Shown here one piece after another: positions 10,061-22,220 of a DNA stretch of 64,000 bases. The stretch spans positions 59,311,097 through 59,375,096 of the forward strand of contig CM034542.1 of NCBI GenBank assembly GCA_020002185.1. Reading direction: 5' to 3'. A model generated the notes under the pieces. It was not told the origin of the DNA and did not search any database. It was given only the letters and a program-made list of their open reading frames with translations. Position 1 is the stretch's first letter. Each line of letters opens with the position of its first letter. The position numbers and the translations under genes are program-made. The stretch comes from Paraescarpia echinospica. Its lineage: Eukaryota > Annelida > Polychaeta > Sabellida > Siboglinidae.

Positions 10061-12443
10061 AGAGGGGGGAGAAGAAGTGGAAGATGATGACGAAGAATAT
10101 GCTATGAATGTTATGAATAGTATCATTACTTAAACACAACAGCGCCGGTTGTTGTGAGAGTGACGAATATGTGCAAGATGGTGACTATGAGAAGACGACA
10201 GGTGGTCATCAAGTCAAGGATGCCGAAAAACTACAACTTCAACGACAATAGTACTACTCTTCGAGGTCACGGCTAATACAAACGTTTGCACCTTGTCGTG
10301 ATGGACATCGCAATTGTGGCAACGTTCCCACAGCGGGAGTGAGAGAGAATGCGGTCACATGACCTCGACAGCTGGCGAGTGGGTTCTCAAACGTCCCGGC
10401 AGACAGGAATAGTGATCGTCAGAACGAACCCTTTCTTGCAGTGTCGGACTGATTTTATTTCAGGAAAACTGCTCTCTCTGGCCTGCGAAACAGCCGTGGT
10501 GGCGTTATGGTATAAATATCTCAGTACAGATCGCGTTGAGAGATCTCTCTGTGTGGTACACGCAGATGTATCGCGGCGTCTCTGGTTTACTGCTACCCGT
10601 AGCACACAATAATAATTATTATAATACAGTGACTTCATTTGCGCCTATATGCTCAGATACTAAGCTGAGAGGTGCACGGAGACTGTTGTGGAGGCAATCC
10701 GTCTGACAATGGCACTTTCCCGTATTACACCAATATACCAGTTGCTTCGCTTGTGACATTACCAGGCCGTCAGCCTACAGTAATTGTTGAATTTAATTAA
10801 GCGTGTATATGTAACTCGGATATTAATATTTGCTGGTATTGGGTGTACCTAATCACAAATGGTGTGGCTTGTTCATAAGCTACACACCACATCAACTGCG
10901 ATGGAACGATTTATGTGACGAACATGAGACGAGTTTCCATTAGATTTATTAGAAGAAAGGTTCGGGCAAGGATGGCTTCTATCATCTGCACTTTTTACAC
11001 GGAGCAAACACAATGCGTCTGGTTTGGAAGACATACTTGAAAGATGTGCGCGCGTCAAAAGAAAAAAGTATATGGAACGGTTCAACCTACGCAGACGACA
11101 CGAGACTGACAGCAACATCAAAGTCATAATGGGAAAACTTACATATGCAGTAAAAAGAAATGATAAACCCAAGATCTTAATATTTGAAACAAAATTTCAC
11201 ACGTGAGCCATCAGTGTAAAGAAGCATACGGATGAGCTCGACTCAGACCAGCATTAAGTCACCCAGGTATGTGACATATTCTCGTACATACCGACTGGTC
11301 AGGGAGCCGAAGGTGGTCTGGCGTGCTGACCCAGAAAAACAGCAAATGCGAGACAGAAATTAACAGTTGCTTGTAATATGTTTCCCCGAGTAGGAGGTCA
11401 GGACGCAATTGCAGGATAAAGTGGCGGAATGTACCAGTGCAGCGTAGAGATGCCGAGGCGGACTATGAGGCAATTAGTAAATGGGAATTTAATCGTTGCG
11501 CCAGAGGTCTGGTATTACTTCGTGTTTATTTTCGTCGTCAACTTTGTGGAGTCAACCGATGTACGAACAAGTGGTAGTCCTCTCTTTTGATACCTTTCTA
11601 ATTGTAGTGGGAGCCAATTATTGCTTGCTACTACGCTACAGGTGTTGCACGTTTCTGGGAGACTGTGGTAGTCCCCGTTACGGAATAGCACTCGCCTGCA
11701 CTGAGGCAGTAACGCGTCACATCTGCATTTACATAATTCTATGCAACGACGAATGCACGGGCAAACAAATGCGTCGAACAACAGTATAAATACGGTACCG
11801 CGCCTTTAAAAAAATAAGCTATTAGAAAATGACATCCCTGTGGCGAAACTGTATCCTGCAAATGTAGAAAAATACTCGAATACATAGTTAATACAGTGGC
11901 TGCAATATCGCGGCCTTCCTTCGAGCGAAGTTTGTTTGAAACTGGCAGAAAAGTGGTCGTCTAGTCTGGTTATGTTTGCAACAACGATATGACCAGCAAT
12001 TTGTATTTTAAATAATTATGCCTGATACTTATATAATATATACATACTGTAACTCACTGACGTGATGTTTTTGCACTTTAATTATGTATGTATATTATTT
12101 ATTTTATAGCAGTGACTGATTGTGTTTGTTATCTATTAGTTTTATGTACAGCACTGTGAACATTGATGGATAAGGTGCTGCATAAACAAAAACATTATAT
12201 TATACTAGTTAAATACGCACTTTAGTTAGTGCAGCTGTATATACTTATTTGTCCCATAGTTTATTTCACATAATGTAAGTTAATTCTATACAAAGGTATA
12301 TTTTTTTATTACATATTATATTTTTATTCTTTCTTAAATTGTTATGATAGTCAATATGCTTTACCAATGATGTATTTTAATATAGACAGGTTTTTTTTAT
12401 CCGGATTCACGGCATTATACAATTAGCCGTTTATTAGTATTAT

Positions 12444-12445
<2 letters not shown>
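10061..12445. other. No gene recognised; AT-rich right part
   Basis: No supported gene. Around 11090-11130 an open phase reads a YADD-like tetrapeptide, but its surroundings do not resemble a reverse transcriptase. From about 11980 onward the DNA becomes strongly AT-rich and merges into the TG microsatellite. Confidence 0.4.
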
Positions 12446-12542
<97 letters not shown>

Positions 12543-12571
12543 CGCGCGCGCGCGCGCGTGTGTGTGTGTGC
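12446..12571. repeat. (TG)n microsatellite with CG interruptions
   Basis: More than 40 TG dinucleotides are followed by a GCGC-rich segment and more TG. Alternating purine-pyrimidine sequence of this length can adopt Z-DNA. Confidence 0.97.
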
Positions 12572-12933
12572 ATGTATGTGTAGGCTTACTCTCTTAAATT
12601 ACATTACAACATGTAAACAACGTCGAAACATCATTATTTGCCCGTCTTTCCCGGTTTTTGTTCGCGCACGCGCAAAAGCACCACACGTCATGTACTATAT
12701 TTAGCATAACGCCTCAATGCTGGCGAGTGCTATTGCAATCTTTCTCGTTGTTTCGTAGAAAGCTTGCTATACAATGAGACAATGCAACATACGAAATATG
12801 TATATGTATTATTGTTGATACTTAGCAAAATAAGTATTGGTTGATGAATTCGAACCAAAGAGACGTTTAATGAGATCCGCACTAGCTACAATGCTGTGCA
12901 TAGATCATTATAAAATAATGAAATAACAATATT
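12572..12933. other. No gene recognised
   Basis: AT-rich unique DNA between two microsatellites, with nothing recognisable. Confidence 0.4.
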
Positions 12934-12959
12934 AATATATATATATATATATATATATG

Positions 12960-13003
<44 letters not shown>

Positions 13004-13028
13004 ATGTATATTATATATATATATATAT
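12934..13028. repeat. (TA)n microsatellite with a TGTG interruption
   Basis: Alternating TA tracts are broken by ATGTATATT and a short TGTGTGTG block. The sequence is self-complementary and prone to cruciform formation and length change. Confidence 0.97.
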
Positions 13029-13736
13029 TGTGGGACGTTCTGACATTTGTTATACGACTTTCATTATTGTGTTTTAGCCATCTTTGATAACGTTAACCGA
13101 ATGTTCACTGTTCAATACACAATGGATTGTCGCTTTCTGTCAATGTTTCAAACGATTCCGCGTATTAATACCATACGTTTCTCGTGTAAAACGCCCCAAT
13201 GAAACTATTTCCACAAATCTGTCAAACACGTGCTAGTTCACACGGAAAGAAGTACAATGCTGCGCTCGTTACTAAACGTTTGTTTTTATTTTACGCGGGC
13301 AAAATCGATGTAATCGCAAACTGAACGATGTGTACGAAGTACAACGTTTGAGACAATGGAGGAGGTCGTGGAATTATTTATACGTGGACAGATGCCACCC
13401 GGTGCGGCTCGTGGACTGACCTATCCACTGCTCTGGTCGCCAGTCCACCGTTTAAAGGGCGACTAACGAAACAGTAACACCAGGTGGGTGAGAACATTGA
13501 GGGATGACAATCAAGTCAAATTGATTACTCACTCGCCTGCTATGCTGTGATTGTTATTCACTTTAGTGTGTCTATTTTGAAACATACCATTAACATGATT
13601 CAGCGAGAGAGAAAACTTAAACGAGATTGCGATCCAGAAATGGTAACAAATGGCTATAACTATCATTGTTGTGTCCAATCCTGGCTCTCTAACGGATCGT
13701 TAAAGGGAGACAGTCCGATAGTTTTATCGTGATATA
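13029..13736. other. No gene recognised
   Basis: Unique DNA to the left of the 50-bp satellite, with no recognisable coding or RNA feature. Confidence 0.4.
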
Positions 13737-16398
13737 ATGTCATACACAATATACTACATCTGTTATAACATACTGGCTGCCCAAATATGTTATACACTAT
13801 ATACTACATCTGTTATATCATACCGGTTGTCCACATATGTTATACACTATATACTACATCTGTTATAAGATACTGGCTGCCCAAATATGTTATACACTGT
13901 ATACTATATCTGTTATAACATACCGGCTGCCCAAATATGTTTTACACTATATACTCCATACATCTGTTATAATATACCAGCTGCCCAAATATGTTATACA
14001 CTATATACTACATCTGTTATAAGATACCGGCTGCCCAAATATGTTATACACTATATACTACATCTGTTATAAGATACCGGCTGCCCAAATATGTTATACA
14101 CTATATACTACATCTGTTATAACATACAGGCTGTCCAAATATGTTATACACTATATACTACATCTGTTATAACATACCGGCTGCCCAAATATGTTATACA
14201 CTATATACTACATCTGTTATAACATACAGGCTGTCCAAATATGTTATACACTATATACTATATATGTTATAACATACCGGCTGCCCAAATATGTTATACA
14301 CTATATACTACATCTGTTATAACATACAGGCTGTCCAAATATGTTATACACTATATACTATATATGTTATAACATACCGGCTGCCCAAATATGTTATACA
14401 CTATATACTACATCTGTTATAACATACCGGCTGCCCAAATATGTTATACACTATATACTACATCTGTTATAACATACAGGCTGTCCAAATATGTTATACA
14501 CTATATACTACATCTGTTATAACATACCGGCTGCCCAAATATGTTTTGCACTATATACTACATATGTTATAACATACCGGCTGCCCAAATATGTTATACA
14601 CTATATACTACATCTGTTGTAACATACCGGCTGCCCAAATATGTTATACACTATATACTACATGCATCTGTTACAATATACCAGCTGCCCAAATATGTTA
14701 TACACTATATACTACATCTGTTATAACATACCGGCTGCCCAAATATGTTATACACTATATACTACATTTGTTATAAGATACAGGCTGTCCAAATATGTTA
14801 TACACTATATACTATATCTGTTATATAATACCGGCTGCCCAAATATGTTATACACTATATACTACTTGCATCTGTTATAATATACCAGCTGCCCAAATAT
14901 GTTATACACTTATAACATACCGGCTGCCCAAATATGTTATACACTATATACTACATCTGTTATAACATACCGGCTGCCCAAATATGTTATACACTATATA
15001 CTACATCTGTTATAACATACAGGCTGTCCAAATATGTCATACACTATATACTACATCTGTTATAACATACCGGCTGCCCAAATATGTTATACACTATATA
15101 CTACATCTGTTATAACATACCGGCTGCCCAGATATGTTATACACTATATACTACATATGTTATAACATACAGGCTGTCCAAATATGTCATACACTATATA
15201 CTACATCTGTTATAACATACCGGCTGCCCAAATATGTTATACACTATATACTACATCTGTTATAACATACCGGCTGCCCAAATATGTTATACACTATATA
15301 CTACATCTGTTATAACATACCGGCTGTCCAAATATGTCATACACTATATACTACATCTGTTATAACATACCGGCTGCCCAAATATGTTATACACTATATA
15401 CTACATCTGTTATAACATACCGGCTGCCCAAATATGTTATACACTATATACTACATCTGTTATAACATACCGGCTGCCCAGATATGTTATACACTATATA
15501 CTACATATGTTATAACATACCGGCTGCCCAAATATGTTATACGCTATATACTACATCTGTTATAACATACTGGCTGTCCAGATATGTTATACACTATATA
15601 CTACATCTGTTATAACATACTGGCTGCCCAAATATGTTATACACTTTATACTACATCTGTTATAACATACAGGCTGTCCAAATATGTTATACACTATATA
15701 CCACATCTGTTATAACATACCGGCTGCCCAAATATGTTATGCACTATATACTACATCTGTTATAACATACAGGATGTCCAAATATGTTATACATTATATA
15801 CTACATCTGTTATAAGATACTGGCTGTCCAAATATGTTATACACTATATACTACATATGTTATAACATACCGGTTGCCCAAATATGTTATACACTATATA
15901 CTACATGCATCTGTTATAATATACCAGCTGCCCAAATATGTTATACACTATATACTACATATGTTATAACATACCGGTTGCCCAAATATGTTATACACTA
16001 TATACTACATGCATCTGTTATAATATACCAGCTGCCCAAATATGTTATACACTATATACTACATCTGTTATAACATACCGGCTGCCCAAATATGTTATAC
16101 ACTATATACTACATCTGTTATAACATACAGGCTGTACAAATATGTTATACACTATATACTATATCTGTTATAACATACCGGCTGCCCAAATTTGTTATAC
16201 ACTATATACTACATCTGTTATAACATACCGGCTGCCCATATATGTTATACACTATATACTACATATGTTAGAACATACCAGCTACCCAGATATGTTATAC
16301 GCTATATACTACATCTGTTATAACATACTGGCTGCCCAAATATGTTATACACTATATACTACATCTGTTATAACATACCGGCTGCCCAAATATGTTTG
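13737..16398 (+). repeat. 50-bp satellite array (array A), about 53 copies
   Basis: The unit is ATGTTATACACTATATACTA, CATCTGTTATAACATACCGG and CTGCCCAAAT, with an exact 50-bp period over most of the array. A distinct +4-bp class (ACATGCATCTGTTA followed by TAATATACCAGCTG) recurs at about 13955 in a variant form, and at about 14660, 14868, 15903 and 16007. Apparent frames with MLYTIYYICYN repeats are artefacts. The array is related in inverted orientation to array B on its right. Confidence 0.96.
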
Positions 16399-16625
16399 TT
16401 TTAACGAGGCAAAATCAACTTTGGAATTGATTTTTACGAAAATCACGATGACGTCACTCAAATCCGCGAATCGCGAGCCCGGTAAAGTAGAGCGACCACA
16501 ATCAAAACGGCAAAAATTTTGGTAAAACCAACACAACTAAAAAACTGACAAATTTTGGACAACACGGCGAGAATATGTTGGTCAAAACGGCAACAAAACT
16601 TATTGTAACCGTTCGATAATCACCA
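16399..16625. other. Spacer between inverted satellite arrays
   Basis: This 227-bp non-satellite segment separates the two oppositely oriented arrays. It contains the palindrome TGACGTCA at 16449-16456, which matches a CRE/ATF site, and the repeated phrases AAAACGGCAA and AAATTTTGG. No coding sequence is recognised. It could be the ancestral core around which the inverted pair arose. Confidence 0.6.
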
Positions 16626-17074
16626 AGTACATTATAATAGATATAGCTTAACTGTATAACATTTGGGCGGTTAGTACATTATAATATATATTGTTTAACT
16701 GTATAACATTTGGGTGGTCAGTACGTTATAATATATATAGTTTATACTGTATAACATTTGGGTGGTCAGTACGTTATAATAGTTATAGTTTATACTGTAT
16801 AACATTTGGGCGGTCAGTACGTTATAATATATATAGTTTATACTGTATAATATTTGGGCGGTCACTACGTTATAATATATATAGTTTATACTGTATAGCA
16901 TTTGAGCGGTCAGTACGTTATAATAGATATAGTTTATACTGTATAGCATTTGGGCGGTGAGTACGTTATAATAGATATAATTTAACTCTATGACATTTGG
17001 GTGGTCAGTACGTTATAATAGATATAGTTTAAATTGTATAACATTTGGGCGGTCAGTACGTTATAATAGATATA
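16626..17074 (-). repeat. 48-bp satellite array B, left segment
   Basis: Units of about 46-48 bp read TTTGGGCGGTCAGTACGTTA, TAATAGATATAGTTTATACT and GTATAACA. The reverse complement aligns with the array A unit at about 80 % by eye (TGTTATACA, TTATAAC, TAC, GCCCAAA blocks in the same order). The array breaks at 17074, where retrotransposon sequence begins. Confidence 0.95.
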
Positions 17075-18703
17075 CAGATTAATGCTCTATGTTTACAAGA
17101 AACATGGCTCGATGAAGAGGCTGATACTTCTTTATTTCAAATAGATGGATATACATTAATATGCCAAGGCAAATTCTATAGTGCACATGCCGGCTTGGCA
17201 ATCTACCTCAGCAAAAAATACTAATCTGTAAATATCCGTGCAAATACATACACTTGGGAAGGTCAATTTATTGAAATAACATGTTGTGCCATGAAGAAAA
17301 AAATAATTCTTGGAAATATATATAGCCCACCTAGATATATTATCGAAAACTACCGTATATTTACAAAAGAATTTGCATCAAATTTAGTTGATTTACAAAA
17401 ATATAAAAGTAAAATAATAATTGCTGGAGAATACAATATTGACTTGCTTAAAATTAACGAAAAACCCATAATATGTGACTATTTTGACACAATCGTTTCA
17501 CATGGTTTCTTCCCTAAAATTACTATGCCAACACGACTTTCAGAATATCATGGAACACTCATTGATAATTTTTTATGCAATTTGTCAAAAGGATTCTTCA
17601 AATCCTCAGCTGGTATTTTAGTGAGCAATATTTCTGATCACTTTCCGTTCCGTACTTTCTAAGTCTGGATTATGTTGAAATCACTAGTGCAATACCAAGG
17701 TTTATACGAGTAAAACAACAAAGTCCTGACTCGCTCAATAAATTTAAAATTGAAATAATAAACTCAAATATTTATAATAAACTTAACACAGATATTCATA
17801 CGGATCCGAATGAAAACTACAATATCCTCGATGAAATTGTTACTGCAGCTATGGATAAATTTATACCTATTAAAGTAATTAAATTTAACAAGTATAAACA
17901 TAAGAAAACTCCTTGGATTACCAATGGCATTATTGTGTCGATAAAATTTAGAAACAAATTGTATTCGAGAATGAAAACGACTCAACTAAATACAGAGCAT
18001 TATCATGAACTTAAAACTGACTTACATACTTATAATAAAATTCTTAAGAGTAATATTAGATTAGCTAAGCAAATGCATTACCAATCCAGTTTTGAAAAGC
18101 ATAAGCATAGTGTTAAAAAGACGTGGTGTTTAATTAAAGAAATTATTCAGAAAAGTCAAAAGAACGAACAATTTCCAGATTTGTTCAAAGTCGATGGGGA
18201 AATGATTAGTGACAAATGCATTATTGCAAACAAATTTAACACGTTTTTTTACTAATGCTCTAGCCTCTAAAACAAATACTAGTGGAGGTAAATCATGCAA
18301 AGATTACCTGAAAAACCCAATATTGCACACTTTCAGATTTAATCCGATTGACATGGAAACTACTGTTAATACAATTGATTGGTTACCTCCAAAATCAAGT
18401 TGTGGAAAAGACGGTATTTCAACATAATTACTAAAATTAATAAAAAATGATATCAGCAAAGCAGTCACTCTAATTATTAACCAATCAATAATAACTGGTA
18501 TTTTTCCAGACAAATTAAAAATTGCAAAAGTCATACCCCTTTTCAAAAAAGGTGATGTTTCTGATTTTAACAATTATCGTCCTATTTCTATCCTGCCAGT
18601 GATTTCAAAATTTGTGTTTGATCAAATCCACGATTACTTCAATTCTAAAGCGTTATACTACAATAGCCAATATGGGTTTAGAAAGAAACATTCTACTGAG
18701 TTT
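17075..18703 (+). mobile_element. Non-LTR retrotransposon fragment (endonuclease to partial RT), cut at both ends
   Basis: The fragment begins inside an apurinic-type (EEP) endonuclease: a LQETWL motif near 17095, then from 17291 GNIYSPPRY and AGEYNIDLL, matching the conserved NIYxPP and AGDFN-type motifs (with Glu in place of Asp), and ISDHFP near 17640. A linker of the usual type (PWITNGI near 17915) follows. The RT fingers region contains SSCGKDGIS near 18400, VIPLFKKGD near 18535, NNYRPISIL near 18570 and SQYGFRKKHST near 18670. The frame is broken by stop codons and frameshifts (for example near 17222, 17662, 18255 and 18426), so it is a pseudogene. The catalytic YADD region and 3' end are missing, and satellite array B resumes directly. 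Clade is Jockey/CR1-like at best. Confidence 0.9.
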
Positions 18704-19930
18704 TGAGTGGTCAGTACGTTATAATATATATAGTTTATACTGTATACCATTTGGGTGGTCAGTTTGTTACAATAGATATAGTTTATAACATTTGAGTGGT
18801 CAGTACGTTATAATATATATAGTTTATACTGTATAACATTTGGGCGGTCGGTACGTTATAATAGATATAGTTTATACTGTATAACATTTGGGCGGTCAGT
18901 ACGTTATAATATATATAGTTTATACTGTATAACATTTGGGCGGTCAGCACATTATAATATATATAGTTTATGCTGTATAGCATTTCGGTGGTCAGTACGT
19001 TATAATAGATACAGTTTATACTCTATAACATTTGGGCGGTCAGTACGTTATAATGGATATAGTTTTACTGTATAACATTTGGGTGGTCAGTTTGTTACAA
19101 TAGATATAGTTTATACTGTATAACATTTGAGTGGTCAGTACGTTATAATATATATAGTTTATTCTGTATAACATTTGGATGGTCAGTTTGTTACAATAGA
19201 TATAGTTTATACTGTATAACATTTGGGCGGTCAGTACGTTATAATAGATATAGTTTATACTGTATAACATTTGGGCGGTCAGTACGTTATAATAGATATA
19301 GTTTATACTGTATAACATTTGGGCGGTCAGTACGTTATAATAGATATAGTTTATACTGTATAACATTTGGGCGGTCAGTACGTTATAATAGATATAGTTT
19401 ATACTGTATAACATTTGGGCGGTCAGTACGTTATAATAGATATAGGTTAACTGTATAACATTTGGGTGGTCAGTTTGTTACAATAGATATAGTTTATACT
19501 GTATAACATTTGGGCGGTCAGTACGTTATAATAGATATAGTTTATACTGTATAACAATTGGCTGGCCAGTAAGTTATAATAGATATAGGTTAACTGTATA
19601 ACATTTGGGTGGTCAGTGCGTTATAATAAATACAGTTTATACTGTATAACATTTGGGCGGTCAGTACGTTATAATAGATATAGTTGAACTGTATACCATT
19701 TGGGCGGTCGGTACGTTATAATAGAAATAGTTTAACTGTATCATATTTGGGCGGTCAGTGCGTTATAATAAATATAGTTTAACTGTATAGCATTTGGGCG
19801 GTCAATACGTTATAATATATATAGTTTAACTGTATAACATCAGGGTGGTCAATACATTATAATAGATATAGTTTATACCGTATAACATTTGGGCGGTTGG
19901 TACGTTATAATAGATATCGTTTAACTGTAT
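18704..19930 (-). repeat. 48-bp satellite array B, right segment, about 25 copies
   Basis: This continues the left segment of array B with the same monomer and orientation. Units near 18760, 19090 and 19170 carry the variant GTGGTCAGTTTGTTACAA, while those around 19205-19440 are nearly identical, suggesting recent local amplification. Confidence 0.95.
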
Positions 19931-22220
19931 AATATTATTTTACAATAACGTTTAAACGCGATCGGATTGTTTCCCTTTGCCCTGTTTAAATAACTCGGCG
20001 CGTTCCCATTACGTAACGCCAACACCATCGACGTTTCCGACCCCGGCGCGGAGTACTTGTTGCAGGGTTGCACAATATCCAGACAGCTGCGGTGTCGAGG
20101 GCAGTCATGTGAAGAAAGCATATGTCAAACAGCGCCGTTGGTCATCAAAATTCCACCGACGTCGGCGCTAAGCGTTCACACATAGTATTAGTACAATTTA
20201 TCGTGCGGACTTGCCCTGGAATTACTACTGGTGGTGTACGCTGGTCTGTGGGATTTTCGCTCTTTCGTAATTCAAAATCACGCAACATCTCACAACATCT
20301 AACCAATTGCCGATTTTTGTTGAACGTGAATTCAACAATGAGCTCAACTAATTAGAGTTTCTTCACAAAGGGTACCGCGAGTAGCTGAACCCTTTGTTAC
20401 ACTTACTGACACGGTCGCGTAAACCGGCGAATCGTTAGAACACGTTCCTCTGTTAGCTATCAAAATTCAGTGTAGAGGTTTATGCACAATCGATAACCGT
20501 TGTAAAAGGTGTGTTCGATTGCTCGTAATCCAAACAGTAGCCCTTCTTAACCTTCAAGCCGCATCAACGTGTTTAATGGAACAGAAAGCGGTCAGCAACG
20601 ACCTAATTGCTGCTCGAAAGCTATTTGTTACGTTAATATTTATACAGCCGGTTGAACTGGGACGCAGTGCACTCAACGAATCTGCCCAGCTGGTGTATTT
20701 AATTCTAAACCATTAGATAAAGACGGAAATTCTACAACCTGTCACCGAATGAAACACAATGTTTAATGTCATTTGACGGTCGTCTGTTTTGTTTGAGTGT
20801 TTAACCCCCAAACGTCGTGCTTACTTTACCCAATCAACGGACGCGACACGCCACACACAGATAGTGATTGAAATATTATTAAAGATTCAATAAGAATGTG
20901 TGACGGTCAGGATGTTGAAATAATTATATAGTGCACAGGCCCCACTATGTAACAAGAGTTTACGATTAACCCAATATACATTATACTATTAATATGTGTT
21001 AAATGAATTATCCTGCTTGATTGGTAATTGGTCGTTTCGTATTGATCATTGTTAAAGTCGTGTGCAAAACGTAGAATAGGCTATTACAAAATAGCTCTAG
21101 CGACAGCGCGAATAGCCATCACGTTGATTACTTATTGCAGGCGAGATAAGATTGTCAAATCTAGAAAGATTGTTTTCTCGACTAAATCCGCCGTCGGAAT
21201 ACACAAAAAGCGAGAGGCACATATTCGATGTTGCTACTTTCGATGGATAGTTTCCTGGGAATCTACTTCTTATGCATATGCATTGGTCGCGGGTCGATAA
21301 GACCACCATATATCGTTCAAGACCACTTCTGCGTCTTTACCCAATTTCGTCCCATTTCTTTCAGAGCGGGTAAACTCCAAATCTTGTCTTCTTTTATGAT
21401 GGATACATTTCTTGCCCTGTAAACAAGTGTGCGTGTGCGTGTCCGTGTGCGTGTGCGTGTGCGTGTGTGTGCGCGCGCGCACGCGTGTGGGCGTGTCTGG
21501 GTGCATGCGTGCGTGTGTTATTATATGCTTGAAGACGTATAACTATAAACCTTCCTACCGGTCACGCCCTTAGATCGTGTTTTCCTTTCCGCCGTTTGTC
21601 ACTTTGTGGACACTTTGAGCTCTTCCACGATTGGGCAGTTCGATCAATCTAGATTAGACGCGTTCTTATCGCCGCCGGCCGCTTCACCCAACGCCTGATG
21701 GATTACTCCGCCGAGTACAATGATTCGATTGTCCGTATAGGCGTGTTCACCCTCGCCGTGTCCGCCTCCACCACATTTATTAATAACAATTACTGTTGCA
21801 AATTCGGAGTATGATTACCAATAACGTGCTGTCGGACCCATGAGACAACTTAACTGCCGGCACTGACCACTGGACAGTGGTAATTTCGGCTATTGATCAT
21901 GCAGTACCGATGATGTGAAAGCCGGCGCCTCGACAGCTAACTGAGGTGTTGCGTGTAGACTCGGTTCCGTGACGCCATCTATTTCCGGCTTATGGTGAAG
22001 CGGAGAGAACGCAACTTTGTGACGTCACAAATTCTGACAATAAATGAGGCAATATGAACAAGTGTAACCTGATCAATATTAGCACATCTTGTTGATGTAT
22101 ACGTGAGAATATTTTGCGAAATATGCGCACTTGGTTTAATAAAACAGCGCATGCATTTATTGTTGAAATCATTGAAAGAATTGCCTTTGATAATTAGATA
22201 GGGGAACATGCGAAGTTATG
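19931..22220. other. No gene recognised
   Basis: Unique DNA of normal composition with short open frames only. A GT/CG-rich patch lies at about 21428-21515. No exon of the GPCR or of any other family was recognised. Confidence 0.45.

Noticed and set aside
11085..11135. YADD box suggesting another reverse transcriptase
   Set aside because: Only the tetrapeptide matches; no other RT motif lies upstream or downstream in any frame.
12446..12704. VCVCVC-type small protein
   Set aside because: It is a TG microsatellite.
13737..16398. CRISPR-like array (regular 50-bp period)
   Set aside because: There are no distinct spacers; the whole unit repeats, the context is eukaryotic and no cas genes exist.
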